A stretch of DNA of 64,000 bases from an uncultured Rhodopila sp. (GTDB lineage Bacteria; Pseudomonadota; Alphaproteobacteria; Acetobacterales; Acetobacteraceae), in contig NZ_CAIWTY010000088.1 of assembly GCF_903915725.1 (NCBI RefSeq), positions 160,055-224,054 on the forward strand, read 5' to 3'. The notes beneath the pieces were generated by a model. That model saw only the letters and a list, made by a program, of their open reading frames with translations, did no database searches and was not told the origin of the DNA. The first letter of the stretch is position 1, and each line of letters begins with the position of its first letter. A program made the translations under genes and the position numbers. Of this stretch, positions 51,783 through 61,535 are shown one piece after another.

Positions 51783-53273
51783 TCACGCAACCTCCAGCAG
51801 CCGATCTTTGCTCACCGGCTCATCGGCGAATTCCCGCACCACCCTGCCCTTCCTCATCACAACGATCCTATCAGCCAGCGACAGCACCGTTTCGGGTTCG
51901 GTCGAAACCACGACGATCGCGATCCCCTGATCCCGCAGGCCGCGGACGATTTTCACCACGTCATCCTTGGCACCCACATCCATCCCGCGCGTCGGCTCGC
52001 TCAGCACCAGCACCCGAGGCGGGTGGGTCAGCCATTTCGCCAGCGCCACTTTCTGCTGATTGCCGCCCGACAGCGTGCCGAGCGTTCGTTCCGTATCCGC
52101 CGGCCGGATGCGCAACTGCTCGACATGCCGCCGGGCGATCGCGCGTTCCGCCGCCGGCCGCAGCCACAGGCGGTTGATGCGGTCCAGAATCGCGATCGTC
52201 GCGTTCTTGAATACCGGCTCCGCGCCGAACAGCATCAGCCGCCGGCTCTCCGGCAGGAACGCTATGCCGGCGCGCCGCGCCCGCGGCGTGGACGACAGCC
52301 GCACCGCCCGGCCATCCAGGGCGATCCGCCCACGCTCCGCCCGAAAAACGCCGAACAAAGTGCGGGCCAGCTCAAGCTGTCCTGAACCAAGGAAACCGTA
52401 AATCCCCAGCACCTCGCCCGCCCGCACGGTCAGCGACACATCGCGATAGGCACCCGCGCGGGTCAGGCCGTCGAGCTCCAGCACCGGCTTGGCATCCGGG
52501 CGGCTGTGCAGCTCGATGTCGGCGAGGTAGCTCTCTTCCAGCTCCTCATGTCCGGTGCCGATCATGCGGTCGATGATCCAGCGCTTGCCGATGCGGGCGC
52601 AGGGTTCGGTGGCCACGGCGTGGCCGTTGCGGAACACCGTAACCCGGTCGCAGATCGCCAGCACGTCGTCGAGGAAATGCGAGATGAACACGATGCTGCG
52701 ACCGGTCTCCTTCAGCCGGCGGAGCAGCCCGAACAGCCGCTCGACCTCCGGCGGCGCCAGCGCCGATGTCGGCTCGTCGAGAATGATGATGCGGGCGCCG
52801 GAGAACAGCACCCGCGCCACCTCGACAAGCTGCTGTAGCCCCAAAGGCAGATCGCCCATCCGCGTGCGCGGATCGATATCGATGCCGAGATTGGCGAGAT
52901 GCTCCGCGGCCCCGCGCCGCATCGCCCGCCAGTCGATCAACCCGAGCCGCCCCACCGGCTGCACGCCCAAATGAACATTCTCCGCCACACTCAGATCGGC
53001 CACCACCGACAATTCCTGGTGCACCATGCCGATGCCGGCGTTCCGGGCGTCGCGGGGGGAAGCGAAACGGACTTCACGCCCCTCGAGACGCATCTCGCCC
53101 TGATACAAGGCATGCACGCCCGCGATGATCTTCATCAGTGTGGACTTGCCGGCGCCGTTCTCGCCCACCAGGCCATGGATCTCGCCAGCCGCCAGAGAGA
53201 AATCGACGGCGCGCAGGGCCGTCACGCCGCCGAAGGTCTTGGTGATGCTGGACAGGTCCAGAAGGGGCGCCAC
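51783..53273 (-). CDS. Sugar ABC transporter ATP-binding protein (RbsA type), system 3 (GTG start)
   Basis: [58 protein letters not shown]. Confidence 0.94.
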   Translation of the reverse strand: MAPLLDLSSITKTFGGVTALRAVDFSLAAGEIHGLVGENGAGKSTLMKIIAGVHALYQGEMRLEGREVRFASPRDARNAGIGMVHQELSVVADLSVAENVHLGVQPVGRLGLIDWRAMRRGAAEHLANLGIDIDPRTRMGDLPLGLQQLVEVARVLFSGARIIILDEPTSALAPPEVERLFGLLRRLKETGRSIVFISHFLDDVLAICDRVTVFRNGHAVATEPCARIGKRWIIDRMIGTGHEELEESYLADIELHSRPDAKPVLELDGLTRAGAYRDVSLTVRAGEVLGIYGFLGSGQLELARTLFGVFRAERGRIALDGRAVRLSSTPRARRAGIAFLPESRRLMLFGAEPVFKNATIAILDRINRLWLRPAAERAIARRHVEQLRIRPADTERTLGTLSGGNQQKVALAKWLTHPPRVLVLSEPTRGMDVGAKDDVVKIVRGLRDQGIAIVVVSTEPETVLSLADRIVVMRKGRVVREFADEPVSKDRLLEVA

Positions 53274-53281
53274 GTGCGGGA

Positions 53282-54280
53282 TCAGATCAGGAAGTGCTCC
53301 TCCATCCAGGCCATGCCGGGGGCATTGGCCTTGGTAACGACCGGGCCATCGACGATGATGTTCTTGGGGATGCCGCCCTCGCCGGTCTTTTCGCCACCGA
53401 CGACCGCGCCCACCCCGGCGACGACGGCGCCGCCGTGGATGCGGCACGACGGGTTGCGCACCGTAGCCAGCATGCGGCCGTCACTCACCGCAGCCAGAGC
53501 CGGGGGCATCGCGTCGCAGCCCCCGATTTTGATCTCGGTGCGGCTATGCGCCTTCATCACGTTGTAGGCAGCGAGCGCCATGTCGTCATTGTGGAAATAG
53601 GCGGCGCTGATCTTCGGATATTTCGTTAACAGCGTCTCCCAGATGCGGGCGACCTTGGTGACGTCCCAGTCGCCGGGCTGCGTGTCCAGCACTTCAATCT
53701 TCGGGTATTTCTTGACCACGGACTGGAAGCCGCGCGCCCGGCCCTGCGCGCCGGTGTGGCCGAGGGCGCCCTGGGTCATGATCATGGTGCCCTCGCCGCC
53801 GATGGCATCGACCAGAGCCTGCGTCACCGATGCGCCCATGAACTCGTTGTCGGGGGCGAGGAAGCTGTGGATGTTGATGCTGTCGAGCGGAGCGATCAGC
53901 GTGTCCATGTCGATGACCGGCGTGCCGGCGTCGATCAGGCGATTGACCGGGGCAGTCAGCGTGCCGATGCCGAAGGCCTGGATGGCGACGAAGTCCCATT
54001 TCTGCGAGGCGAGGTTGTCGATCGCGGCGCGCTGCTTTTGCGCCGCGAGTTCGCCGTCGAACCAGGTGACCTCCACATTGAACAGCTTGCCCCAGTATTC
54101 CGCGGCCTGCTTGCCCTGAGCGCACCATGTCGCCTGCAAGCCGGCGTTCGAAAACGCCGCCTTTAGCGGCCTGGCCGATCGGCCGGTGGCCTTGGCGATG
54201 TCCTGGGCGAGCGCGGGGTTGATGCCGAATGCCGCAAGCACGGCCCCGGCGCCCTGCAGGAGTGCCCTGCGGTTGGCCAT
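53282..54280 (-). CDS. Sugar ABC transporter substrate-binding protein, system 3, with Tat-like signal
   Basis: MANRRALLQGAGAVLAAFGINPALAQ...LKAAFSNAGLQATWCAQGKQAAEYWGKLFNVEVTWFDGELAAQKQRAAIDNLASQKWD. Confidence 0.9.
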   Translation of the reverse strand: MANRRALLQGAGAVLAAFGINPALAQDIAKATGRSARPLKAAFSNAGLQATWCAQGKQAAEYWGKLFNVEVTWFDGELAAQKQRAAIDNLASQKWDFVAIQAFGIGTLTAPVNRLIDAGTPVIDMDTLIAPLDSINIHSFLAPDNEFMGASVTQALVDAIGGEGTMIMTQGALGHTGAQGRARGFQSVVKKYPKIEVLDTQPGDWDVTKVARIWETLLTKYPKISAAYFHNDDMALAAYNVMKAHSRTEIKIGGCDAMPPALAAVSDGRMLATVRNPSCRIHGGAVVAGVGAVVGGEKTGEGGIPKNIIVDGPVVTKANAPGMAWMEEHFLI

Positions 54281-54404
54281 GGTTGTTCCTCCCGTTTTAT
54301 CGTTGGGCGGACGTTAGTGCCGGGCGGTGGCGTGCGGCAACCGCACCGGGGGGGCGAAGCGAGCACACCGGCGCGATTGGAATCGTGGGCGCGGTTGGGT
54401 CCGG

Positions 54405-54490
54405 TCATCACGGGCGAAGGCCCGCGAGCCACGTCTTAGCCAGCACCTGCACCACAAGGCGTGATGGTCCGCCTGCGCGGACCATGACGA
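54405..54490. repeat. Degenerate copy of the intergenic palindromic repeat, adjacent to the IS insertion
   Basis: TCATCACGGGCGAAGGCCCGCGAGCCACG ... GGCGTGATGGTCCGCCTGCGCGGACCATGACGA. Confidence 0.6.
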
Positions 54491-54506
54491 GGAGGCATCG
54501 CAACCC

Positions 54507-55754
54507 CAGGGGAATCGGGTGAACCTTTTCACCCGGTGATGAGGCTTGCAAGAAAGTCGTCATCCCACCCGGCCGCCTTGCGCCTGCCGCGCAACGAGTT
54601 CTTGCCAGGGGCTCGTCTGAGGAGGTTGAGGGCCATGTGCTTGATGGTGGTGAAGTTGGCCGGGGCGTGCTCAGTCCGCACGCGGCACTCGTCATCGCGG
54701 AAAACCATGTCCAGGACCCAATGCAGGCTGTTCTCAATCGCCCAATGGCTGCGTATGACCGGCCCGAGGAGGTGCGCCAGCATAACCAGCGAGGTGATAT
54801 AAAACCGTGTCTCCGTCTCGACTTTTCCGCTGATCTCACGGCTGCTTTCGACCATGACCACGGCTTTCAGCCCGGGCCATGCATGGCGCTCCTGAAGCCA
54901 GCCGGCATCGTGCATGACGGTGGTGGTCCGCGTTTCGATGCGGCCGTGGTCGCCATCGATCGTCGTATCCCGGCTGACCGTGGCGTCCGCGAAGCCCCTG
55001 GCTTTCTGTTCGGTAACGAAGAGTTCGACATCCTCGCGCAATGAGGTCTGGTTGCCCTTCAGCGCCAGGACGTAATCGGCCTTCTTGTCGATGACCTTCT
55101 GCGCAATGTCGCGCTGGCACCCCATGGCATCGATCGTGATGATCGCGCCCTCTATCGCCAGCATCTCCAGCAGCTTGGGGATCGCTATGATCTCGTTGGA
55201 TTTTTCCGCCACCTTGACCTGGCCGAGCACGAGACGCTGGCGGGCCGCGAAGGCGGAAACCATGTGGATGGCGGCTTTGCCGGTGCTCTTGGAGCGGCGC
55301 ACGGTCTTGCCGTCGATGGCGATCACGCCGGCCGGAATGCCGGTCAGAGCGGCGACCCAAGCGACGAAGCAGCGCTGGAACTGGTCGGCGTCCAGCACCG
55401 CCAGGATGTCGCTCAGGTGGCCGTGGTCGGGCGTGCCATCCTTGAACGGACGGACGCGGCGAAGGAATGCGAGTTTCTTCACCCCGACCAGGGCGATCTC
55501 GGTGAACGCCTCGGCCCCGGCAAGCACGCCGAGCAGGCACAAGAGCAGGACCTCGTCGAGCGGGTAGGTCACCTTGCCTTGCTGGCGCGGGTCGTGGAGG
55601 TCCTTGAAATGACTCAAAAAGACGACCGTTTCGTCGAATGCACCGCAGTCCGTTGTCGCGCCGTCCATTGCCGTTCCCCGCTCAGCGAATCGAGGATCGG
55701 CATAGATTCAGCACTTTAGCGGTTTGTCACGTGCTCATTCACCCGATTGCCCTG
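54507..55754. mobile_element. ISAs1-family insertion sequence with TIRs and 10-bp TSD (ATCGCAACCC at 54497-54506 and 55755-55764)
   Basis: TIRs CAGGGGAATCGGGTGAA (54507-54523) and reverse complement of CAGGGCAATCGGGTGAA (55738-55754); identical 10-bp flanks. Confidence 0.95.
54529..55668 (-). CDS. ISAs1-family transposase, apparently intact
   Basis: FLSHFKDLHDPRQQGKVTYPLDEVLLLCLLGVLAGAEAFTEI...IAIDGKTVRRS...ITIDAMGCQRDIAQKVIDKKADYVLALKGNQ...SHWAIENSLHWVLDMVFRDDECRVR. Confidence 0.97.
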   Translation of the reverse strand: MDGATTDCGAFDETVVFLSHFKDLHDPRQQGKVTYPLDEVLLLCLLGVLAGAEAFTEIALVGVKKLAFLRRVRPFKDGTPDHGHLSDILAVLDADQFQRCFVAWVAALTGIPAGVIAIDGKTVRRSKSTGKAAIHMVSAFAARQRLVLGQVKVAEKSNEIIAIPKLLEMLAIEGAIITIDAMGCQRDIAQKVIDKKADYVLALKGNQTSLREDVELFVTEQKARGFADATVSRDTTIDGDHGRIETRTTTVMHDAGWLQERHAWPGLKAVVMVESSREISGKVETETRFYITSLVMLAHLLGPVIRSHWAIENSLHWVLDMVFRDDECRVRTEHAPANFTTIKHMALNLLRRAPGKNSLRGRRKAAGWDDDFLASLITG

Positions 55755-55957
55755 ATCGCAACCCGCACCTGCCTTGACTTTCCCATGCAAAAGTTTATCT
55801 GACTGCCCGCCCCGGCAATCCCGCCAGGGTTTTGACGCCCACCCGGCCCGCACCTCAGGCTTGCGGGCAAGTCGTGCTTCCGCCCCATTGGGAACGCGCA
55901 TACCAACGGCAATCACCGGGACCATCCCGGCCATCCGTAACGGAAAACACCTACCTC

Positions 55958-57694
55958 ATGGCAGCATCCGCCTCCGCGCGTGTCCAAGAACCCGTGCAAG
56001 ACCATTTCCAGGGCGAGGATTTCGCCTCGCTCCTCGACGAAACACTCGGCACGGATACCAGTTTCGACGGCTCGGTCGTTACCGGCCGCGTGCTCCGGCT
56101 GACCGACGAATTCGCCATCGTCGATGTCGGCCTCAAGTCCGAGGGCCGCGTCGCCCTCAAGGAATTCGGGCCGCCCGGCGCCAAGGCGGAAGTCCGGCCC
56201 GGCGACCTGATCGAGCTCTATGTCGAGCGGTATGAAGACCGCGACGGCTCCATCATCCTGTCGCGCGAGAAGGCCCGCCGCGAGGAGGCTTGGACCAATC
56301 TCGAAAAAGCGTTCGAGGCGCAGAAGCGCGTCGACGGCACCATTTACGGCCGGGTCAAGGGCGGCTTCACCGTCGATCTCGGCGGCGCGGTGGCGTTCCT
56401 GCCCGGCAGCCAGGTCGATATCCGCCCCGTGCGCGACGTCGGCCCGCTGATGGGCACGCCGCAGCCGTTCCAGATCCTCAAGATGGACCGCGCGCGCGGC
56501 AACATCGTCGTCTCCCGCCGCGCCGTGCTGGAAGAGACCCGCGCCGAACAGCGCAGCGAGCTGATCCAGGGCCTCAAGGAGGGCATGATCCTCGACGGCG
56601 TGGTGAAGAACATCACCGATTACGGCGCGTTCGTGGATCTCGGCGGCGTCGATGGCCTGCTGCATGTCACCGACATCGCCTGGCGCCGCATCAACCACCC
56701 GTCCGAGGCGCTGACCATCGGTCAGGCCGTCAAGGTCCAGGTGATCCGCTTCAACTCGGATACCCAGCGCATCAGCCTCGGTATGAAGCAGCTCGAAGCA
56801 GATCCGTGGGAGGGCGTCGCAGCGAAGTATCCGCCCGGAGCAAAATACTCCGGCCGCGTCACCAACATCACCGACTACGGCGCCTTCGTGGAGCTGGAGC
56901 CGGGGGTCGAAGGTCTGGTTCACGTCTCCGAGATGTCGTGGACGAAAAAGAACGTCCATCCCGGCAAGATCGTGTCCACCAGCCAGGAAGTCGACGTCAT
57001 GGTGCTCGACGTGGACAGCTCCAAGCGGCGCATTTCGCTCGGCCTCAAGCAGGTCCAGCGCAACCCGTGGGAGCAGTTCGTCGAGGAGCATCCGATTGGC
57101 TCCGAGGTCGAGGGCGAGATCCGCAACATCACGGAATTCGGCCTGTTCATCGGCCTGTCTGCGGACATCGACGGCATGATCCACATGTCCGACCTGTCCT
57201 GGGACGAAGTCGGCGAAGCGGCGATGGCGGCGTACGAAAAGGGCCAGAACGTCAAGGCGAAGGTGCTCGACGTCGACGTGGAGAAGGAACGCATCAGCCT
57301 CGGCATCAAGCAATTGCGCGATGACCCGGCCCGCAGCGTGCTTGACACCGTCAACAAGGGCGACGTCGTGACCTGCATCGTCAGCGCGGTCCAGGCCAAC
57401 GGCATCGAGGTCAAGGTCAACGACGTGCTGACCGGCTTCATCCGCCGCGCCGAACTCGCTCGCGACAAGGGAGATCAGCGCCCCGACCGCTTCGCCGTCG
57501 GCGAGAAGGTCGATGCCAAGATCACCGCGGTCGATCGCCAGTCGCGCAAGCTGACCCTGACCATCAAGGGCAAGGAAGTCGAGGAAGAGAAGCAGGCGAT
57601 GGCCGAGTTCGGGTCTTCCGACTCCGGTGCATCGCTGGGCGATATCCTGGGGGCCGCGATCCGTCGCCGCAACCAGCAAGCCCAGGACAGCTAG
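55958..57694 (+). CDS. rpsA: 30S ribosomal protein S1
   Basis: Repeated S1 domains (ITDYGAFVDLGGVDGLLHVTDIAW; NITDYGAFVELEPGVEGLVHVSEMSW; etc.). Confidence 0.97.
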   Translation: MAASASARVQEPVQDHFQGEDFASLLDETLGTDTSFDGSVVTGRVLRLTDEFAIVDVGLKSEGRVALKEFGPPGAKAEVRPGDLIELYVERYEDRDGSIILSREKARREEAWTNLEKAFEAQKRVDGTIYGRVKGGFTVDLGGAVAFLPGSQVDIRPVRDVGPLMGTPQPFQILKMDRARGNIVVSRRAVLEETRAEQRSELIQGLKEGMILDGVVKNITDYGAFVDLGGVDGLLHVTDIAWRRINHPSEALTIGQAVKVQVIRFNSDTQRISLGMKQLEADPWEGVAAKYPPGAKYSGRVTNITDYGAFVELEPGVEGLVHVSEMSWTKKNVHPGKIVSTSQEVDVMVLDVDSSKRRISLGLKQVQRNPWEQFVEEHPIGSEVEGEIRNITEFGLFIGLSADIDGMIHMSDLSWDEVGEAAMAAYEKGQNVKAKVLDVDVEKERISLGIKQLRDDPARSVLDTVNKGDVVTCIVSAVQANGIEVKVNDVLTGFIRRAELARDKGDQRPDRFAVGEKVDAKITAVDRQSRKLTLTIKGKEVEEEKQAMAEFGSSDSGASLGDILGAAIRRRNQQAQDS

Positions 57695-57709
57695 TCAGGC
57701 CGCCGGCGC

Positions 57710-58633
57710 ATGTCGCTGGAGACCGACTTGCTATTGGACAGGCGGCGCCTCAAGCGCCGCCTGAACTTTTGGCGCGTGGGCGCGGTGATCGCCGTGGTCG
57801 CCGCGCTGCTGGCCGGAGCGAAGGGCGCCGGCCTGGCGCCGGGCGGCGCCCATATCGCGCGCGTCACGGTGGACGGCCTGATCACCGAGGACCGCAAGCT
57901 GACCGAGGCGATCGACGACCTGGCCGGGGACAATTCGGTCAAGGCGGTGATCGTGTCGATCAACAGCCCGGGGGGCAGCGTTTCCGGCGGCGAAACCATG
58001 CACGATGCGATCACCCGGGTAGCGGCGAAAAAGCCGGTCGTCGCGGTGATGCGAGGACTGGCTGCCTCCGCCGGCTATATGATCGCGGTGCCGGCCAACC
58101 GTATCTACGCGCGTGAAGCGACGCTGACCGGCTCCATCGGCGTGCTGCTGGAAACCGGTGAAGTGTCGGGCCTGCTGAACAAGGTGGGGATCAGCGCGGA
58201 GGTTGTACGCTCCGGTCCTCTCAAGGACGAGCCAAGCCTGGTGCGGCCATTGTCGCCCGAGGGCAAAGTCGTTTTGCAGGGTCTGGTCAACGATATGTAC
58301 GACCAGTTCGTCGGCATGGTGGCGGAGGGCCGCCATATGGATGAAGCCAAGATCCGGCCATTGGCCGATGGCCGTCCGTATACCGGGCGGCAGGCATTGG
58401 CCCTTGGCCTGGTGGACGCCATCGGCGGGGAGCGAGAGGCGAAGGACTGGCTGGCGGCCGAAAAAGGCATTTCCGCCACCTTGCCGATAGAGGATTTGCA
58501 GACCAGCGGCTTCGCCCGTCAGGCATTGTCCGGGCAGCTAAACGTCATGTTTCAGGGCCTGTGGAAAATGCTGATTTCACAAAGCCTTAGTCTTGACGGA
58601 CCCTTGGCCATCTGGCAACGTTCCGGGAACTGA
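57710..58633 (+). CDS. sppA: Signal peptide peptidase SppA
   Basis: KAVIVSINSPGGSVSGGETMHDAITRVAAKKPVVAVMRGLAASAGYMIAVPANRIYAREATLTGSIGVL. Confidence 0.95.
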   Translation: MSLETDLLLDRRRLKRRLNFWRVGAVIAVVAALLAGAKGAGLAPGGAHIARVTVDGLITEDRKLTEAIDDLAGDNSVKAVIVSINSPGGSVSGGETMHDAITRVAAKKPVVAVMRGLAASAGYMIAVPANRIYAREATLTGSIGVLLETGEVSGLLNKVGISAEVVRSGPLKDEPSLVRPLSPEGKVVLQGLVNDMYDQFVGMVAEGRHMDEAKIRPLADGRPYTGRQALALGLVDAIGGEREAKDWLAAEKGISATLPIEDLQTSGFARQALSGQLNVMFQGLWKMLISQSLSLDGPLAIWQRSGN

Positions 58634-58648
58634 TTCTCGGGGGCGCAA

Positions 58649-58969
58649 TTGACCAAATCTGAACTGATCGCGGAATTGGCAACTGCCAATCCGCATCTTC
58701 GTGGGCAGGATGTGGAGACCATCGTAGCCACGATTTTCGAGGAAATAACCTATGCCCTGGCGCGGGGCGAACGCGTGGAACTCCGCGGGTTCGGCGCCTT
58801 TACCGTCAAGCACCGCGAAGCGCGCACCGGACGCAACCCACGCACCGGCGAATCGGTCTCGGTGGACGAAAAATCGGTTCCTTTCTTCAAGGCCGGCAAG
58901 GAACTCAGGCAACGTGTCAACACCGGCAAGTCGCCCCGGGCAGTGACCGCCGAACGCAAACAGGCCTGA
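58649..58969 (+). CDS. ihfB: Integration host factor subunit beta (TTG start)
   Basis: [69 protein letters not shown]. Confidence 0.95.
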   Translation: MTKSELIAELATANPHLRGQDVETIVATIFEEITYALARGERVELRGFGAFTVKHREARTGRNPRTGESVSVDEKSVPFFKAGKELRQRVNTGKSPRAVTAERKQA

Positions 58970-58989
58970 AAAAGGAGTTCTCGGCCGTC

Positions 58990-59298
58990 ATGGTGTTCCT
59001 GCTCGTTACTTTGATCATCAGCGTGCCGCTGGTGCTGTTCGCGCTGTCGAACCAAGAGCCTGTGGTGCTCGCGCTTTGGCCGACGGATTACACCCTTCAC
59101 GATGTGCCGCTGTCGATCGCCATCCTTGTCGCCCTGGCCGTCGGGTTCCTGCTGGGAGCCTTCATGGTCTGGTTCTCGACCCTGACCCACCGGCGCCGCG
59201 CGCGGCGGGCGGAGCGCAAGGTTCGCCTGCTCGAAGCCCACGTTGACACCCTGAAGGCCCGCACCGCGACCAGCGCATCCCTGCCGCCGGCGGCGTGA
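58990..59298 (+). CDS. LapA-domain membrane protein
   Basis: FALSNQEPVVLALWPTDYTLHDVPLSIAILVALAVGFLLGAFMVWF. Confidence 0.85.
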   Translation: MVFLLVTLIISVPLVLFALSNQEPVVLALWPTDYTLHDVPLSIAILVALAVGFLLGAFMVWFSTLTHRRRARRAERKVRLLEAHVDTLKARTATSASLPPAA

Positions 59299-59990
59299 TG
59301 GCAGCCGGCGGGCGGCTGATTGTCGCTCTCGACACGGTCGATCAGGCCCGGGCGCGAGCCTGGGCCGAGGCCGTCGCGCCGCATGCCGGGCTGCTGAAGC
59401 TGGGGCTGGAGTTCTTCCTGGCGAACGGGTCCGCCGGCTTTCGCGGCATCTCCGGGGCGCCGATTTTCCTCGACCTGAAGCTGCACGACATTCCCAACAC
59501 CGTGGCAGGCGGAGTTCGTGCGGTGCTGCCGCTGCGGCCCCGGATGCTGACCATCCACGCCTCCGGCGGCGCCGCCATGATCCAGGCCGCGCACCAGGCC
59601 GCCCTCTCAGCCGCGGCCGATCGGCCGATGATTTTGGCGGTGACGGTTCTCACCAGCCTGGATGAGACGGCTCTGCACGCCGTCGGCGTCGGTTCCTCCC
59701 CAGCCGAACAGGTCCTCCGCCTCGGGCGGCTGGCCATCGAATCAGGCGCCGACGGGCTGGTGTGCAGCCCGCTGGAGGTGGCGATGCTGCGGCAGGCGCT
59801 GGGTCCGGCTGTGAAGTTGGTCGTCCCGGGGATCAGGCCGGAAGGAGACGCCGCCGGGGATCAGACGCGGACGATGACTCCGGCCCGCGCTGTGGCCGAG
59901 GGCGCCGACTGGATTGTCGTCGGCCGGCCGATAACCGGGGCGGCCGATCCGGGCACGGCGGCGGCGGCGATTGCCGCCGGCATCCAATGA
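59298..59990 (+). CDS. pyrF: Orotidine 5'-phosphate decarboxylase
   Basis: LIVALDTVDQARARAWAEAVAPHAGLLKLGLEFFLANG...IFLDLKLHDIPNTVAGG. Confidence 0.96.
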   Translation: MAAGGRLIVALDTVDQARARAWAEAVAPHAGLLKLGLEFFLANGSAGFRGISGAPIFLDLKLHDIPNTVAGGVRAVLPLRPRMLTIHASGGAAMIQAAHQAALSAAADRPMILAVTVLTSLDETALHAVGVGSSPAEQVLRLGRLAIESGADGLVCSPLEVAMLRQALGPAVKLVVPGIRPEGDAAGDQTRTMTPARAVAEGADWIVVGRPITGAADPGTAAAAIAAGIQ

Positions 59991-60607
59991 TCCGGGTGAA
60001 GATATGCGGCATCAATGACCCGGCAGGTTTTGACGCCGCGGTCGAGGCCGGGGCCGATTGGGTGGGATTCGTGTTCTTTCCCCCCTCCCCCCGGTTCGTC
60101 ACGCCCGAAACCGCAGCCGGCCTGTCCGCCCGGCTCGACGGCGGCCCGCCGCGGGTGGGTCTGTTCGTAGAGCCGACGGTCGCCATGATTGCCAGCGTGC
60201 TGGATCATCTGAAGCTGGATGTGCTGCAGATCTACGGCGCGGTGGAAACCGTTCCGGCGATCCGGCAGCAATTCGGTCTGCCGATATGGCGCGCGTTTGG
60301 CGTCAACACTCAGTCCGATCTTCCGGACGATGCGGCCGGAGCGGATGGTTTGGTGATTGAAGCCAAACCCCCGGCCACAGCCGATCGGCCGGGGGGCAAT
60401 GCGACGTGCTTTGACTGGAGTATTCTGGGGGGATGGCGGGCGCCCGCGCCCTGGCTACTGGCAGGCGGACTGACACCAGATAACGTCGCCGCCGCGGTGC
60501 GGCAGACCGGAGCACCGGCGGTGGATGTGTCCTCCGGCGTGGAGCGGGCAAAGGGGGTGAAGGACCCGGCGTTGATCCGCGCGTTTATCAGCGCCGCGAA
60601 GGATTAG
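59987..60607 (+). CDS. trpF: Phosphoribosylanthranilate isomerase
   Basis: IRVKICGINDPAGFDAAVEAGADWVGFVFFPPSPRFV...LLAGGLTPDNVAAAVRQTGAPAVDVSSGVERAKGVKDPALI. Confidence 0.96.
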   Translation: MIRVKICGINDPAGFDAAVEAGADWVGFVFFPPSPRFVTPETAAGLSARLDGGPPRVGLFVEPTVAMIASVLDHLKLDVLQIYGAVETVPAIRQQFGLPIWRAFGVNTQSDLPDDAAGADGLVIEAKPPATADRPGGNATCFDWSILGGWRAPAPWLLAGGLTPDNVAAAVRQTGAPAVDVSSGVERAKGVKDPALIRAFISAAKD

Positions 60608-60792
60608 GGCGCAACCCGCCGGCTGTCATCGCGTCTGATAGCAATCGAGAGATGCCGCCGGAGGCCGGCAGTCTTTGCCTTAAAGCGGCACCGCAACGCG
60701 TGAATGGAGCACCGTCGCGCACCATGACGGGGGCAACAAAAACGGAACCTGCGCCCGCCATGACGGTTGAGGCGCAGGTGAAAGTGCCTGGT

Positions 60793-61392
60793 TCAGCGGG
60801 CTTTCGCCGCCTTCAACTCCTCGCGCAGACGCTCGATCTCGGTCCGCAGCGCCTCGATCTCGGACTGATGCGCATCGGACGGGTTGGTCGGCTCCGTCCC
60901 GCGGTAGAACGGCGTGAACATGCTGAACGCACGCTCCATCATCGCGATGTTCTGCCGCCCCACTTCCTCGATGTTGCCGAACGGGAACAGGGTGCCCATG
61001 GTCTTCTGCAACGCCGTGCGAATCTGCTCCTGCTGCTCGGCAAAAGATGTCATCGCATGTTCAAGATACTTCGGCACCAGGCCCTGCATCGAGCCGCCAT
61101 ACAGCCCGATCAACTGGCGCAGGAAATTTGTCGGCAGAAGGTTCTGGCCCTTGCCTTCTTCCTCGACAATGATCTGCGTCAGCACACCACGGGTGATGTC
61201 GTCGCCGCTTTTCGCGTCGTAAACGACAAAGTCCCGCCCGAGCCGCACCATGTCGGCCAGGTTATCCAGCGTTATGTAGCTGGAACTCTCAGTGTTGTAT
61301 AAACGGCGGTTGGCGTATTTCTTCACCACGACCGGCGGTTTATCAGCGTCCGCCGTCTCCGCGATCGTCTCAACGGGTACAGACATGCACAC
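60793..61392 (-). CDS. phaR: Polyhydroxyalkanoate synthesis repressor PhaR
   Basis: VVKKYANRRLYNTESSSYITLDNLADMVRLGRDFVVYDAKSGDDITRGVLTQIIVEEE. Confidence 0.95.
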   Translation of the reverse strand: MCMSVPVETIAETADADKPPVVVKKYANRRLYNTESSSYITLDNLADMVRLGRDFVVYDAKSGDDITRGVLTQIIVEEEGKGQNLLPTNFLRQLIGLYGGSMQGLVPKYLEHAMTSFAEQQEQIRTALQKTMGTLFPFGNIEEVGRQNIAMMERAFSMFTPFYRGTEPTNPSDAHQSEIEALRTEIERLREELKAAKAR

Positions 61393-61535
61393 CTCGCAAT
61401 TGCCCCCCTATCTAACGCCTATCTCGCAACTGCGATAGACTGATTCCGTGCTCGGCCAGCCGGCGCGCGCCGGTTTGACGTTTCGCCGTCGAGCCGACGC
61501 GCCTATGGTCCGGGCGCGAGGAGGATGAATGACTC

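Noticed and set aside
55913-57679. 588-aa minus-strand ORF opposite rpsA
   Set aside because: Asp/His/Leu-rich antisense artefact of the repetitive S1 domains.
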